Source: Arenicella xantha (GTDB lineage Bacteria > Pseudomonadota > Gammaproteobacteria > Arenicellales > Arenicellaceae). Taken from it: DNA of 64,000 nt. The first letter of the stretch is position 1. Every line of letters begins with the position of its first letter. Below the pieces are notes generated by a model. That model worked only from the letters and a program-made list of their open reading frames with translations, was not told the origin of the DNA and searched no databases. The stretch covers positions 43,230 through 107,229 of the forward strand of contig NZ_QNRT01000008.1 in the NCBI RefSeq assembly GCF_003315245.1, read 5' to 3'. The position numbers were made by a program, and so were the translations under genes. This document shows, one piece after another, positions 46,364 to 56,300 of the stretch.

Positions 46364-48517
46364 CTATACAGTTAAACGGCGAACGTCTTCTAAGACGGCC
46401 GCGATATGCCGTGCAAAGCGTGCCGCTTCGGCGCCATCAATCACGCGGTGGTCGTAGGATAGGCTTAAGGGTAATATCATTCCGGGCTTAAACTCTTCAC
46501 CGTTCCAAACTGGTTGAATCTTGGTTCTCGATACGCCAAGAATAGCGACTTCCGGCGCGTTGACGATTGGTGTAAAACCTGTGCCGCCAATACCACCTAA
46601 GCTTGAGATGGTGAAACATGCGCCGCTCATATCACTCATTGTGAGCTTTTTATCGCGTGCTTTGGCCGCTAACTCACTCATTTCACGTGCGATTTCGGCC
46701 ACTGATTTTTTATCAGCGTCTTTGAGCACCGGTACCACTAAGCCGTTCGGAGTTTCGACTGCGATACCAATATTAAAGTACTTTTTAAGAATTAGGTTTT
46801 CGCCGCCAGGTTCCAGTGAACTGTTAAATTGTGGGTAAGCCTGCATTGCGTTGACTACCGCTTTAACGATGAATGCCAGTGGCGACAGTTTGATATCTTT
46901 ACCTTGCTTTTGGTATTCAGAATTAAGCTGTTTGCGGAACGATTCTAAATCACTAATGTCCGATTCATCATTGTGAGTGACATGCGGCACATTGACCCAT
47001 GAGCGATGCAGGTTTGCAGCAGTCAATCGTTTAATTTTGTTCAACGGTTGCAATTCGATTTCGCCGAATTTGCTAAAGTCTTGAGCTGGAATCGGTGGAA
47101 TACCAGAGCCGCTTGTTGCAGCAGGCTTGGCTTGGCTGGTCATGGCCGATTTCACGTGCGCCTTAACGTCGTCGTGAGTGACACGCTGTTTACGGCCAGT
47201 GCCGCTGACCTTGCTGAGCTCGACACCTAATTCGCGTGCGAAACGTCGAATCGATGGAGACGCATAGGATTGGCCACTTGGTGCCGCAGGCGCACCTTGC
47301 TGCTCCTGTGTTGGTTTGGCCGCTGGGGCATCGGTTGTTTTGGCTGGCGTGCTGGCAGCCTCAGAAGTAGATTCGGTGCGTGCTGCTGGTGCACTTGGCT
47401 GGGCTGTATTAGCGCTTTGGGTTGCGCTTGATTTTACCGTAACCACGAGTGTGCCTTCGCCGACCTCGTCGTCAATCTTCACTTCAATGCTCTCGATAGT
47501 TCCAGCGCTTGAGCTTGGTACGTCCATGCTGGCTTTGTCGCTTTCGAGGGTTACTAACGGGTCTTCGATTTCGACTGACTGTCCAACCTCAACTAAAATT
47601 TCGATCACTTTGGCGGAATCACCACCTATATCTGGAATGCGCACTTCTTCAAGCTGACTACCCGTTGAGCTGTTTTGCTGCTGATCATCGACTTTCTGTG
47701 GCGCCGCAGCTGGTTTCGCAGCTTGAGGTGCTTGGCTTTTAGTACTTGCGTCGGCGGTTTGATCCTCATTGCTTGCCGGTGTGAGCTCGAGTATCACTGT
47801 GCCTTCTGCGATATCTTGGTCAACGGTAACAGAGATGGCCTTGACGACACCTGCATGAGTACTGGGTACATCCATACTCGCTTTGTCGCTTTCCAGTGTG
47901 ATGATCGGATCTTCAACCGCGATGGTGTCTCCGACGCTGACCAGAATTTCAATCACTTTGGCACTATCGGTGCCGATGTCGGGAACGGAAATTTCAATGT
48001 TTGCACTTTTGGACATAGTGTTACTCACTGCGGGTTTAGCGTTGCTTGGCCTATCCATAGCAACTTCACGGTTGGGTTCAGACTCGGGCTCTACTACCTG
48101 ATTTAACACCACTTCTTCGGTCGGGTTGCCAGCGAGGTCGAGCGATTGCTGGATGTGTTTTTTTACTTTTCGACCAGTGGCGCTCGGCTGCGCTTGAGAG
48201 CTACTATTGACCGTCGCCGATTGCGTGGCCGAGTCAGCCTCCTCGCTAATCGGTTTAGTAGCGGTACTGCCGCTTACCTCGGTTTCAAGCAACAATAGCG
48301 GCGTGGTAAAGGTAATGTTTTCATGTAAGCTGGCGATAATTTCGACCACGCGACCATCTTTGGTCGCGGGCAAATCCAACTCAGTATTACCGCTTTTTAC
48401 ACGAAAAAGAGTTTGTCCTTTACGGATTCGCTCACCTTCGTGGCATTCAACTGACACTATCTTGGCCTGCCGGTAAGCACTGGCTTCTGGCGCGGTCAGT
48501 TCGACGTACTTAATCAT
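46364..48517 (-). CDS. aceF: Pyruvate dehydrogenase E2 (dihydrolipoyl acetyltransferase)
   Basis: The 717-residue product starts at ATG 48517 ('MIKYVELTAPEASAYRQAKI'); the longer frame adds 16 unsupported residues. Three lipoyl-like domains are visible. The first (about 1-80) lacks the lipoyl Lys ('KSGNTELDLPAT'); the other two carry '[11 protein letters not shown]'. Next come a peripheral subunit-binding domain ('SPSIRRFARELGVELSKVSG') and the catalytic core ending in 'SYDHRVIDGAEAARF' (His and Asp active site). It transfers acetyl groups to CoA. Confidence 0.95.
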   Translation of the reverse strand: MIKYVELTAPEASAYRQAKIVSVECHEGERIRKGQTLFRVKSGNTELDLPATKDGRVVEIIASLHENITFTTPLLLLETEVSGSTATKPISEEADSATQSATVNSSSQAQPSATGRKVKKHIQQSLDLAGNPTEEVVLNQVVEPESEPNREVAMDRPSNAKPAVSNTMSKSANIEISVPDIGTDSAKVIEILVSVGDTIAVEDPIITLESDKASMDVPSTHAGVVKAISVTVDQDIAEGTVILELTPASNEDQTADASTKSQAPQAAKPAAAPQKVDDQQQNSSTGSQLEEVRIPDIGGDSAKVIEILVEVGQSVEIEDPLVTLESDKASMDVPSSSAGTIESIEVKIDDEVGEGTLVVTVKSSATQSANTAQPSAPAARTESTSEAASTPAKTTDAPAAKPTQEQQGAPAAPSGQSYASPSIRRFARELGVELSKVSGTGRKQRVTHDDVKAHVKSAMTSQAKPAATSGSGIPPIPAQDFSKFGEIELQPLNKIKRLTAANLHRSWVNVPHVTHNDESDISDLESFRKQLNSEYQKQGKDIKLSPLAFIVKAVVNAMQAYPQFNSSLEPGGENLILKKYFNIGIAVETPNGLVVPVLKDADKKSVAEIAREMSELAAKARDKKLTMSDMSGACFTISSLGGIGGTGFTPIVNAPEVAILGVSRTKIQPVWNGEEFKPGMILPLSLSYDHRVIDGAEAARFARHIAAVLEDVRRLTV

Positions 48518-48586
48518 TTTTTGGGGTTCCGTAGCTCTCATGGCCGGTAAAGCTAGTTGTAGCAAGACATTGTTCTGCCTTTGCCA

Positions 48587-51262
48587 CTACAGCGTATCGG
48601 GTGATGGTTTCTCCGGGTCAATATTAAACTGTTTGATGGCTTTATTCACTACTTCAGCTTCGATGCTGCCGTCTTCTAGTAGTGAAGATAGAGCAGCAAC
48701 AACAATGTGTTCACGATTAACTTCGAAGTGACTTCGAAGTTGTTGGCGATCGTCGCTGCGGCCAAATCCATCGGTGCCAAGAACCACATAACGTGACGGT
48801 ACAAATTCGCGGATTGAATCAGCGTATATCTTCATATAGTCGGTGGCCGCAATAACCGGACCATTTTGGTCTTGCAGGCAGTGCTCAACGTAACTTATTT
48901 TCGGTTTTTCAGATGGATGTAGCATGTTCCAGCGCTGCACCGACAAACCTTCACGACGTAGCTCGTTCATGCTGGTCGCACTCCAGACATTCGCGGCGAC
49001 ACCGTATTCGGCTTCTAATAGCTCAGCAGCGGCAACACATTCGTTTAGAATCGTGCCTGAACCCATAAGTTGCACTGTCGGTGTTTTACCATCGTCCTTC
49101 TTGCTCTTCGACAATTGATATAAGCCTTTAAGAATGCCTTCTTCAGCACCTTTTGGCATTGCTGGATGAACATAGTTCTCGTTCATAACCGTCAGATAAT
49201 AGAAAATATTTTCTTGCTCGGCATACATGCGACGCAAGCCGTCTTGAACAATGACCGCGAGTTCGTAGCTATAGGTTGGGTCATACGAAACGCAATTGGG
49301 AATAGTCGACGCTTGTAGATGTGAGTGACCGTCTTGATGTTGCAGTCCTTCACCGGCTAGCGTGGTTCGGCCAGCGGTGCCACCGACCAAAAAGCCTCTC
49401 GCTTGCATATCGCCTGCTGCCCAAGCAAGGTCGCCAATTCGCTGGAAGCCAAACATCGAGTAATAGATGTAAAAAGGCACCATTGGCAGTTCATTGGTTG
49501 AATAGGAAGTGGCGGCTGCAATCCATGAGGACATAGCGCCAGCTTCATTAATGCCTTCTTCTAGTACTTGGCCTTTTACGTCTTCGCGGTAGTACATCAA
49601 TTGATCCGAATCTTCAGGTTCATAGAGTTGACCCTCAGACGCATATATACCGAGCTGACGAAATAATCCTTCCATGCCGAAGGTACGTGCCTCATCAGGC
49701 ACAATCGGTACGATTCGGTCTTTCAAGTTCTTGTCGCGCACCAGTGACGATAAAATTCGTACAAAGGCCATAGTTGACGAAATTTCGCGATCACCAGAGG
49801 ATTCGAGCAATTTAGCGAACGAGTCTAGGCTCGGCACGGTTAGCGCATTTGATGAATTTGGTCGTTTTGGTAGGTAACCGCCTAAAGCTTGGCGCCGCGC
49901 GTGTAGATACTTAATCTCAGGCGAATCGGGGTCTGGTTTGATGTATTCAATTTTCTCGAGTTGCTCGTCGGATACCGGAATTTTGAAGCGATTGCGGAAG
50001 CCTTTGAGCGATTCGGCATCCATCTTTTTTTGTTGGTGCGAGGTATTCTGCCCTTGGCCAGACGCGCCCATTCCGAGGCCCTTGACTGTTTTGGCAAGAA
50101 TCACGGTAGGTTGTCCAGAGTGCTTTACTGCTGCTCTGTAGGCAGCGTACACTTTGTCGGTATCGTGGCCACCGCGTGACATTAGCTCTAAATCTTCGTC
50201 GCTCATATGCGCGACCATTGCTTTTAGCTCAGGCGTATTCCAGAACTTATCTCGGATGTAAGCGCCGCCTTTAGCTTTAAACGCCTGATACTCACCGTCG
50301 ACAGCTTCTTGCATGCGTTTTTGTAATAAGCCATCGTGGTCTTTTTCAAGCAGAATGTCCCATTGTGAGCCCCAGATGACCTTGATTACATTCCAGCCGG
50401 CACCACGGAATTCCGATTCAAGCTCTTGAATAATTTTACCGTTGCCGCGGACCGGGCCATCAAGGCGCTGCAAATTACAGTTAATCACAAAAATCAGGTT
50501 GTCGAGTTTCTCACGACCGGCTAATCCTAGTGCGCCTCTAGATTCTGGTTCGTCCATCTCACCATCACCTAAGAACGCCCAAACTTTTCGATTCTCGGCC
50601 TTGATTAGCTCACGGTTTTCTAGATAGCGCTGGAATCGCGCTTGGTAGATTGCCATGATTGGCCCTAAGCCCATGGACACGGTTGGGAATTGCCAAAAAT
50701 CCGGCATTAACCATGGATGCGGATATGAAGAGAGGCCGTTACCGCCGACTTCTTGACGGAAGTTGTCTAACTGCTCTTCAGTTAAGCGGCCTTCCATAAA
50801 CGCGCGAGCGTACATACCTGGAGCGGAGTGACCTTGATAATAAATCATGTCGCCGCCGTGCTCTTCAGAACGTGCGCGCCAAAAGTGATTGAAACCAATT
50901 TCGTAAAGTACCGCTGCGGAGGCATAACTTGCGATATGGCCGCCGTATTCCGTGCTGATTTTGTTGGCGCGTAGCACCATGGCAGCAGCATTCCAGCGAA
51001 TCATCGAGCGAATCTTGAACTCCAATTGTCGGTCCGCAGGCAGGGCAGGTTGGTCTTCGACTGGAATCGTATTGAGGTATGGCGTGTTTAAACCATAAGG
51101 CAGTTGAGCGCCCGCTTCGCGCGCAGTATTCGTTAATTCTTTAAGTAGAAAGCGTGCTCGATCTGAGCCGTCGGCTTCGATCACGCTTTTTAACGCATCA
51201 ATCCACTCTAACGTTTCTTGTGCATCAATATCGACTTGGGGCGAAGTTAAATCATTGCTCAT
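48587..51262 (-). CDS. aceE: Pyruvate dehydrogenase E1, homodimeric
   Basis: The 891-residue homodimeric E1 matches E. coli AceE in length and motifs: 'MIYYQGHSAPGMYARAFMEG', the thiamine diphosphate motif 'GDGEMDEPES' to 'NLIFVINCNLQRLDGPVRGN' (about 230-265) and C-terminal 'YVVLGTDGFGRSDDRQQLR'. It decarboxylates pyruvate and acetylates the lipoyl groups of E2. First gene of the operon. Confidence 0.96.
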   Translation of the reverse strand: MSNDLTSPQVDIDAQETLEWIDALKSVIEADGSDRARFLLKELTNTAREAGAQLPYGLNTPYLNTIPVEDQPALPADRQLEFKIRSMIRWNAAAMVLRANKISTEYGGHIASYASAAVLYEIGFNHFWRARSEEHGGDMIYYQGHSAPGMYARAFMEGRLTEEQLDNFRQEVGGNGLSSYPHPWLMPDFWQFPTVSMGLGPIMAIYQARFQRYLENRELIKAENRKVWAFLGDGEMDEPESRGALGLAGREKLDNLIFVINCNLQRLDGPVRGNGKIIQELESEFRGAGWNVIKVIWGSQWDILLEKDHDGLLQKRMQEAVDGEYQAFKAKGGAYIRDKFWNTPELKAMVAHMSDEDLELMSRGGHDTDKVYAAYRAAVKHSGQPTVILAKTVKGLGMGASGQGQNTSHQQKKMDAESLKGFRNRFKIPVSDEQLEKIEYIKPDPDSPEIKYLHARRQALGGYLPKRPNSSNALTVPSLDSFAKLLESSGDREISSTMAFVRILSSLVRDKNLKDRIVPIVPDEARTFGMEGLFRQLGIYASEGQLYEPEDSDQLMYYREDVKGQVLEEGINEAGAMSSWIAAATSYSTNELPMVPFYIYYSMFGFQRIGDLAWAAGDMQARGFLVGGTAGRTTLAGEGLQHQDGHSHLQASTIPNCVSYDPTYSYELAVIVQDGLRRMYAEQENIFYYLTVMNENYVHPAMPKGAEEGILKGLYQLSKSKKDDGKTPTVQLMGSGTILNECVAAAELLEAEYGVAANVWSATSMNELRREGLSVQRWNMLHPSEKPKISYVEHCLQDQNGPVIAATDYMKIYADSIREFVPSRYVVLGTDGFGRSDDRQQLRSHFEVNREHIVVAALSSLLEDGSIEAEVVNKAIKQFNIDPEKPSPDTL

Positions 51263-51490
51263 TGCGCTTAAACCTAAATGTAAGTTGTTCTTTGGGAGTT
51301 AACACCTTTATTTGCGGTGTGAATGATACCTATAAGTTTGAAAAATGTAAATGCTGGCGTGCCGCTTGTGCAAGTTATTGTGCGGCTCGACAGGGGCGAT
51401 AGCCTCGCCGTGAAGGCTTGCGGGAGGAGGTTGTGCATTAATAGTTGTAATACACATGATGTCGAAACTTATTGGTTATGCCAACAAGCT

Positions 51491-51519
51491 ATTATAGCGA
51501 CTTGTAATGAGATAATTAA
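51491..51519 (-). promoter_or_regulatory. Candidate aceE promoter
   Basis: On the minus strand a perfect TATAAT (51491-51496) lies 17 bp from a weak TTAATT -35 (51514-51519), about 230 bp upstream of aceE. The 470-bp gap to maeB holds no gene. I saw no clear PdhR operator. Confidence 0.4.
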
Positions 51520-51679
51520 CAAATGTCGTTTGTGTAATTGTTGCAAGTAAGTTCCTCGATGAATTAAAGGATGCACTGCCTGACGGTATCGTGATGGTTC
51601 GTATCAATGGTGTTGTGTCTACATCGAGCGGCTTTCGAGCTTTCTCGAAGCAAGCCTGCAGGGAATTGCTCGGCCAATC

Positions 51680-51715
51680 CAGCTCCCTGCCAACTGATTA
51701 AAGCTGGCAGGGGCT
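51680..51715. other. Imperfect hairpin downstream of maeB
   Basis: AGCTCCCTGCC-type sequence pairs with GGCAGGGGCT with a bulge, about 20 bp after the maeB stop. No T-tract follows on either strand, so termination is uncertain. Confidence 0.4.
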
Positions 51716-51731
51716 GACTACTTAAGTTTGG

Positions 51732-53912
51732 CTAATCTACGCTGGCGGTAACCAAGCTGGTTAGATTCACTATGCCACGCGGTGTGGTGGTCTTAGTGAT
51801 TGCATGAATTGGCAAGTCCGTTCCTAATACAATCGGGCCTACTGAAATGCCATTCGCCATGGATTTGAGAACTGTGTAGGTAATGTTAGCCGCATCCAAG
51901 TTAGGCATTATGAGCAAATTAGCATTGTCTGTGAGCGTGCTTTTGCCAGATTTCTCGCGGGTTACGGCATCGAGCGCAGCAGCACCTTTCATTTCGCCAT
52001 CGACTTCCAATTCGGGCGCTAACTTAGCCAGCAGTTCTTTAGTCTTCGCCATTTTCTTCGAGGACTCGGTGACATGGCTGCCAAAGCTAGAGTGAGACAA
52101 TAGTGCGACTCTTGGCACCATTCCGAATCGTCTTACTTCTTTAGCGGCTAACACGGTGATGTGTGCCAGCTCTTCAGCAGTGGGGTTCTCATGAATACTG
52201 GTGTCGGCAATAAACACAGTGCCGGTATCCAGTAATAGTAGATGCATGACTGCCATATGTTCGTCAGGCGAGTTAGTGCCTACACAACGTTCAATAGCTC
52301 CGATTTGTTCGTGTAATTTGGCGCCGGGACCGGTTAATGCAGCGTGAGCCGTGCCATTTTTAACTAATTCGCAGGCATAGCTTACTCGGTCCTCTTCGGT
52401 GGTTCCGCGTGGCGCAATGACTTCGTAGTCTCGGTGTTGTTGTAGGCGTAAGCCAAGTTCATTGATGCGTGCGCTGATCTCTTCGGCATTGCCGAGTAAT
52501 ACTGGGCGCGCATAACTTTGGTCAACGACATCTTGTACAGCACGTAATACTCGAATGTTTTCACCATCGGTATACAGCACTTTATGAGTAATGTTTTGCG
52601 CCTTCTCAAAAATTGGACGCATGACATTGCCGGTTCGATAAACCAGCGGCTCTAAGCTCGCTCGATACGTTTCGATGTCGGCATACGGGCGCGTTGCAAC
52701 GCCGCTATCAATCGCGGCTTGCGCGACCGCGGGCGCGATCGTGGTGATTAATCTTGGGTCGAAAGGCTTCGGCAAAATGTAGCCAGCACCAAAGAGCATT
52801 GATTCGTTTTGGTAATAACTTGCGACGAGCTCGTTACTCTCAGAGTGAGCCAGTTCAGCGAGGGCATTTACACACGCGATTTTCATCGCTTGATTGATGC
52901 TGGTCGCGCCCACGTCTAACGCACCGCGGAATAAGAATGGAAAGCACAACACATTGTTTACTTGGTTCGGGTAATCTGACCGTCCAGTTGCCATTACTGC
53001 ATCAGGGCGATGCTCGTAAACCAGCTCTGGTCGTACTTCTGGGTCAGGGTTTGACATCGCCAAAATTAATGGTTTGTCAGCCATGCTCTTTAGCATCGCG
53101 ACGCTTACCAAGTTAGGTTGCGAGACGCCAAGAAACACATCGCAGTCAACCATCGCATCTTCTAGGGTTCGAGCTTCCGTGTCGCGAGCAAATTTTTGTT
53201 TGGTAGCATCAAGGCCTTCGCGTTCAGAATGGATTACGCCGCGCGAGTCGAGCATTAACACATTCGCTAAATCGACACCTAAGTCGAGTAATAGATTAGT
53301 GCAGGCCATGGCGGCGGCACCGGCTCCAGAGACTACTAGTTTGACGTTTTCGATCTTCTTATCGACAACTCGTAAGCCATTGATGACCGCGGCGGCCGAA
53401 ACAATGGCAGTGCCATGTTGGTCGTCATGAAATACCGGAATATTCATTCTGTCGCGCAACTTTGCTTCGATCTCGAAACATTGCGGTGCTTTGATATCCT
53501 CTAAGTTAATGCCGCCGAAGGTTGGCTCGAGTGCAGCGACAATGTCACAAAATGCGTCTACGTCGGTTTCGTCTACCTCAATATCGTAGGCATCTACATC
53601 AGCGAAATTCTTAAATAAAATGGCTTTGCCTTCCATGACCGGTTTCGAAGCCAATGCACCGATATTACCGAGACCTAACACCGCGGTGCCGTTGGTGATA
53701 ACGCCAACCAAATTACTTCGCGATGTGTAGAGGGCTGCGGTTAACGGGTCTTTTTCAATCTCTTTACAAGGTTCTGCAACGCCAGGTGAGTAGGCAAGAG
53801 CCAAATCGCGCTGGTTTGATAACGGTTTAGTGGCTTGAACACGGATCTTGCCAGCACTTGGTGTGCGGTGATAGTGCAGAGCTGCATCACGTAAATTATC
53901 GCTTGTAGTCAT
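51732..53912 (-). CDS. maeB: NADP-dependent malic enzyme with phosphotransacetylase-like tail
   Basis: The 726-residue product starts at ATG 53912 ('[19 protein letters not shown]') after AGAAGG; the longer TTG frame is not supported. The N-terminal malic enzyme has '[16 protein letters not shown]', '[20 protein letters not shown]' and 'NPDPEVRPE'. The C-terminal 300 residues resemble phosphate acetyltransferase ('[20 protein letters not shown]'), usually regulatory. It converts malate to pyruvate with NADP, feeding pyruvate dehydrogenase. Confidence 0.94.
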   Translation of the reverse strand: MTTSDNLRDAALHYHRTPSAGKIRVQATKPLSNQRDLALAYSPGVAEPCKEIEKDPLTAALYTSRSNLVGVITNGTAVLGLGNIGALASKPVMEGKAILFKNFADVDAYDIEVDETDVDAFCDIVAALEPTFGGINLEDIKAPQCFEIEAKLRDRMNIPVFHDDQHGTAIVSAAAVINGLRVVDKKIENVKLVVSGAGAAAMACTNLLLDLGVDLANVLMLDSRGVIHSEREGLDATKQKFARDTEARTLEDAMVDCDVFLGVSQPNLVSVAMLKSMADKPLILAMSNPDPEVRPELVYEHRPDAVMATGRSDYPNQVNNVLCFPFLFRGALDVGATSINQAMKIACVNALAELAHSESNELVASYYQNESMLFGAGYILPKPFDPRLITTIAPAVAQAAIDSGVATRPYADIETYRASLEPLVYRTGNVMRPIFEKAQNITHKVLYTDGENIRVLRAVQDVVDQSYARPVLLGNAEEISARINELGLRLQQHRDYEVIAPRGTTEEDRVSYACELVKNGTAHAALTGPGAKLHEQIGAIERCVGTNSPDEHMAVMHLLLLDTGTVFIADTSIHENPTAEELAHITVLAAKEVRRFGMVPRVALLSHSSFGSHVTESSKKMAKTKELLAKLAPELEVDGEMKGAAALDAVTREKSGKSTLTDNANLLIMPNLDAANITYTVLKSMANGISVGPIVLGTDLPIHAITKTTTPRGIVNLTSLVTASVD

Positions 53913-53971
53913 AAATATATTTGCCTTCTTCGTGGACAGAGTGTTGCTTATATTGATTATTGGATACAAAT

Positions 53972-53992
53972 CAGGCCGACATTGTCGGCCTG
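53972..53992 (-). terminator. Hairpin between lipA and maeB
   Basis: A perfect 9-bp inverted repeat CAGGCCGAC / GTCGGCCTG with a 3-nt loop lies 28 bp after the lipA stop. Only a short T-rich stretch follows on the minus strand, so the terminator call is moderate. Confidence 0.6.
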
Positions 53993-54019
53993 GGTAGGAT
54001 TCGTTTATTCGTTTAACAT

Positions 54020-55003
54020 CTACTTAGCTTCGGCGGCATGCGCTTGTACGTCGGCATGATACGAGGAACGAACCAGAGGGCCGGATGCGACGTGCTTAAA
54101 CCCAAGCGCATCGCCGAACTCTCGGAGTTCGTCGAATTCATCAGGGTGAACATAGCGTTCAACCGGTAGATGGCTCAGGCTCGGCTGCAGGTATTGCCCT
54201 AGTGTAATCATGTCGCAATCATGATCTTTTAGGTCGCGCAGTACATCTTTAACCTGTTCGATAGTTTCGCCAATGCCTAACATGAGTCCTGACTTGGTGT
54301 GGACGCTGGGTTGTGCTGCCTTGAATTTTTTAATCAAATCCAATGACCACTGGTAATCTGAGCCGGGGCGCACTTTGCGATAAAAATCAGGAATTGTTTC
54401 TAGGTTGTGGTTGAACACATCGGGCGGATTGTTTGCCATAAGCTCAATCGCGAGATCCATGCGGCCGCGAAAGTCCGGCACTAAGATTTCAATTTGAGTG
54501 CTCGGATTGAGTTTGCGTGTTTCTTCAATGCAGGCGACAAAATGGCCAGCGCCGCCATCGCGTAAATCGTCGCGATCCACCGAGGTGATGACCACATAGC
54601 TCAAGCCCATTGCCTTAATTGTTTCGGCGAGGTGGCGCGGTTCATCTTGGTCTAGTCCTAATGGTCGACCGTGTGCGACATCGCAGAATGGACAACGACG
54701 CGTACAGATATCGCCCATAATCATGAACGTGGCTGTGCCGCGGCTAAAGCATTCATTTAAATTCGGACACGACGCTTCTTCGCAAACCGTGTGCAGTTTG
54801 TTTTCACGTAGCGTGTTCTTGAGTTCTTGCACCTTCGAACCATTCTGTAGGCGTATGCGAATCCATTCTGGCTTGCGCAGTGGATTTACGGTCTGTTCGA
54901 TTTTGACCGGAATTCGTGCCATTTTTTCAGCACCGCGCAGCTTTTCGCCGGCGACGACTGGTTTAATTTTTGGTCGAGAGCTTTTAACAGTTGTGTCAGA
55001 CAT
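54020..55003 (-). CDS. lipA: Lipoyl synthase
   Basis: The 327-residue radical-SAM enzyme has both Fe-S clusters: auxiliary '[12 protein letters not shown]' (about 74-85) and radical-SAM '[10 protein letters not shown]' (about 100-109). It inserts two sulfurs into octanoyl groups on lipoyl domains. The targets include AceF and LpdA encoded nearby. lipB is not in the window. Confidence 0.96.
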   Translation of the reverse strand: MSDTTVKSSRPKIKPVVAGEKLRGAEKMARIPVKIEQTVNPLRKPEWIRIRLQNGSKVQELKNTLRENKLHTVCEEASCPNLNECFSRGTATFMIMGDICTRRCPFCDVAHGRPLGLDQDEPRHLAETIKAMGLSYVVITSVDRDDLRDGGAGHFVACIEETRKLNPSTQIEILVPDFRGRMDLAIELMANNPPDVFNHNLETIPDFYRKVRPGSDYQWSLDLIKKFKAAQPSVHTKSGLMLGIGETIEQVKDVLRDLKDHDCDMITLGQYLQPSLSHLPVERYVHPDEFDELREFGDALGFKHVASGPLVRSSYHADVQAHAAEAK

Positions 55004-55052
55004 CGGTTAAACTTAGGTTGTTTACACAGCAGGCGCGAGATTATAACAACTA

Positions 55053-55466
55053 ATGTCCAAAAAAGACGTACTTGAACGAGCGGATATCGAAGATATTGTT
55101 GCTCGCTTCTATCAAGCAATGCTTGACGACCCCATTATTGGCTATATTTTTACCGATGTTGCGAAGGTTGACTTAGCGCATCACTTGCCTGTCATCGTCA
55201 ATTTTTGGACTGATATAATTTTCAAGAGCAAGAATTACACCGGCAATCCGTTGCGCAAGCACCATGAGTTGCATCAAAAAATTCCGCTAACGCCTGGGCA
55301 TTTTACGCGCTGGCTGTATCTATTTAACAAAGCGGTAGATGCGTCACATGCCGGTGAAAACTGCGAGGCGATGAAGCGTCGAGCTGAGATGGTTGCAAAG
55401 AGTATTTCAGCCGCCGTTGGGCAGCAGAAACGCCAAGATATGACGTTAGTGCTGCCGAAGGATTAG
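55053..55466 (+). CDS. Group III truncated hemoglobin
   Basis: The 137-residue protein has the group III pattern: 'IVARFYQAMLDDPIIGYIF' (B/C helices with the B10 region), 'FWTDIIFKSKNYTGNPLRKH' and 'PLTPGHFTRWLYLFNKAVDA', where 'HF' includes the proximal His region. Role probably in oxygen/NO chemistry, but unproven. It is the only plus-strand gene among the minus-strand housekeeping genes, 49 bp from the divergent lipA start. Confidence 0.85.
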   Translation: MSKKDVLERADIEDIVARFYQAMLDDPIIGYIFTDVAKVDLAHHLPVIVNFWTDIIFKSKNYTGNPLRKHHELHQKIPLTPGHFTRWLYLFNKAVDASHAGENCEAMKRRAEMVAKSISAAVGQQKRQDMTLVLPKD

Positions 55467-55480
55467 ACGCACTCGAGAGT

Positions 55481-56251
55481 TTATTGTTTACGTAGAAAAA
55501 CCAGCGTGTTGGCGTCTGAGTCTTGCGCGCTGTATTGGTAGCCATCGGCCGCAAAGCCGAGTAGGGCATCTACAGATTTGATTTGATTCTTGATAACCCA
55601 AGCGGTCATTAGCCCGCGCGCTTTCTTAGCAAAAAAGCTAATGACCTTGTACTGATCATTTTTCCAATCTTTAAAAACGGGCGTAACGATTTCGGCGTTC
55701 AGTGTATTACGCTTTACTGAACGAAAATATTCATTGGAGGCTAGATTTAAAAGTAATTTAGAATCAATGGCTTGAAGCTGGTCGTTCAAGTTCTCTGTGA
55801 TTTTATTCCCCCAGAATTCGTAGAGATTTTTACCGCCATCGTTGGCCAGTTTGGTGCCCATTTCTAAGCGATATGGCTGCATTAAATCCAGTGGCCGTAA
55901 AACACCATAAAGGCCCGATAAAATTCTGAGGTGCATTTGCGCATATAAAAACTCATCGTCAGAAAAGCTGTCGGCATCTAGTCCCACATAAACATCACCC
56001 TGAAATGCGTTCACTGCTTGCTTGGCATTCTTCTTGTTAAACGGACGCGACCACTGATGGACTCGCTCCACATTTAGCTCCGCAAGGGCAGGGCTAATAT
56101 GCATGAGTTTTTCCAAGTCGGCGGGCGACTGGGTTGACATAACGTCAATGAGTTTTTCGCTTTCATCGAGAAACGCCGGCTGCGTGTACGTTGGCGCCTT
56201 CGATGGCTTTTCAAAATCTAATTTCTTGGCTGGTGATATTACAGTTAACAT
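55481..56251 (-). CDS. yaaA: Peroxide stress protein YaaA (DUF328)
   Basis: The 256-residue protein starts 'MLTVISPAKKLDFEKPSKAP', a YaaA signature, with 'FQGDVYVGLDADSFSDDEFL' and 'LRILSGLYGVLRPLDLMQPY'. In E. coli YaaA limits intracellular iron toxicity under H2O2 stress and binds DNA. It converges with the hemoglobin gene after a 14-bp gap. Confidence 0.95.
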   Translation of the reverse strand: MLTVISPAKKLDFEKPSKAPTYTQPAFLDESEKLIDVMSTQSPADLEKLMHISPALAELNVERVHQWSRPFNKKNAKQAVNAFQGDVYVGLDADSFSDDEFLYAQMHLRILSGLYGVLRPLDLMQPYRLEMGTKLANDGGKNLYEFWGNKITENLNDQLQAIDSKLLLNLASNEYFRSVKRNTLNAEIVTPVFKDWKNDQYKVISFFAKKARGLMTAWVIKNQIKSVDALLGFAADGYQYSAQDSDANTLVFLRKQ

Positions 56252-56300
56252 AGTTAAGAGAGTTGGTTAGAAAATTGAATAGGTTGGTTTTAACGGCTGC

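Noticed and set aside
51263..51731. PdhR-type operator upstream of aceE
   Set aside because: No convincing AATTGGT-ACCAATT palindrome was found, so only a candidate promoter is reported.
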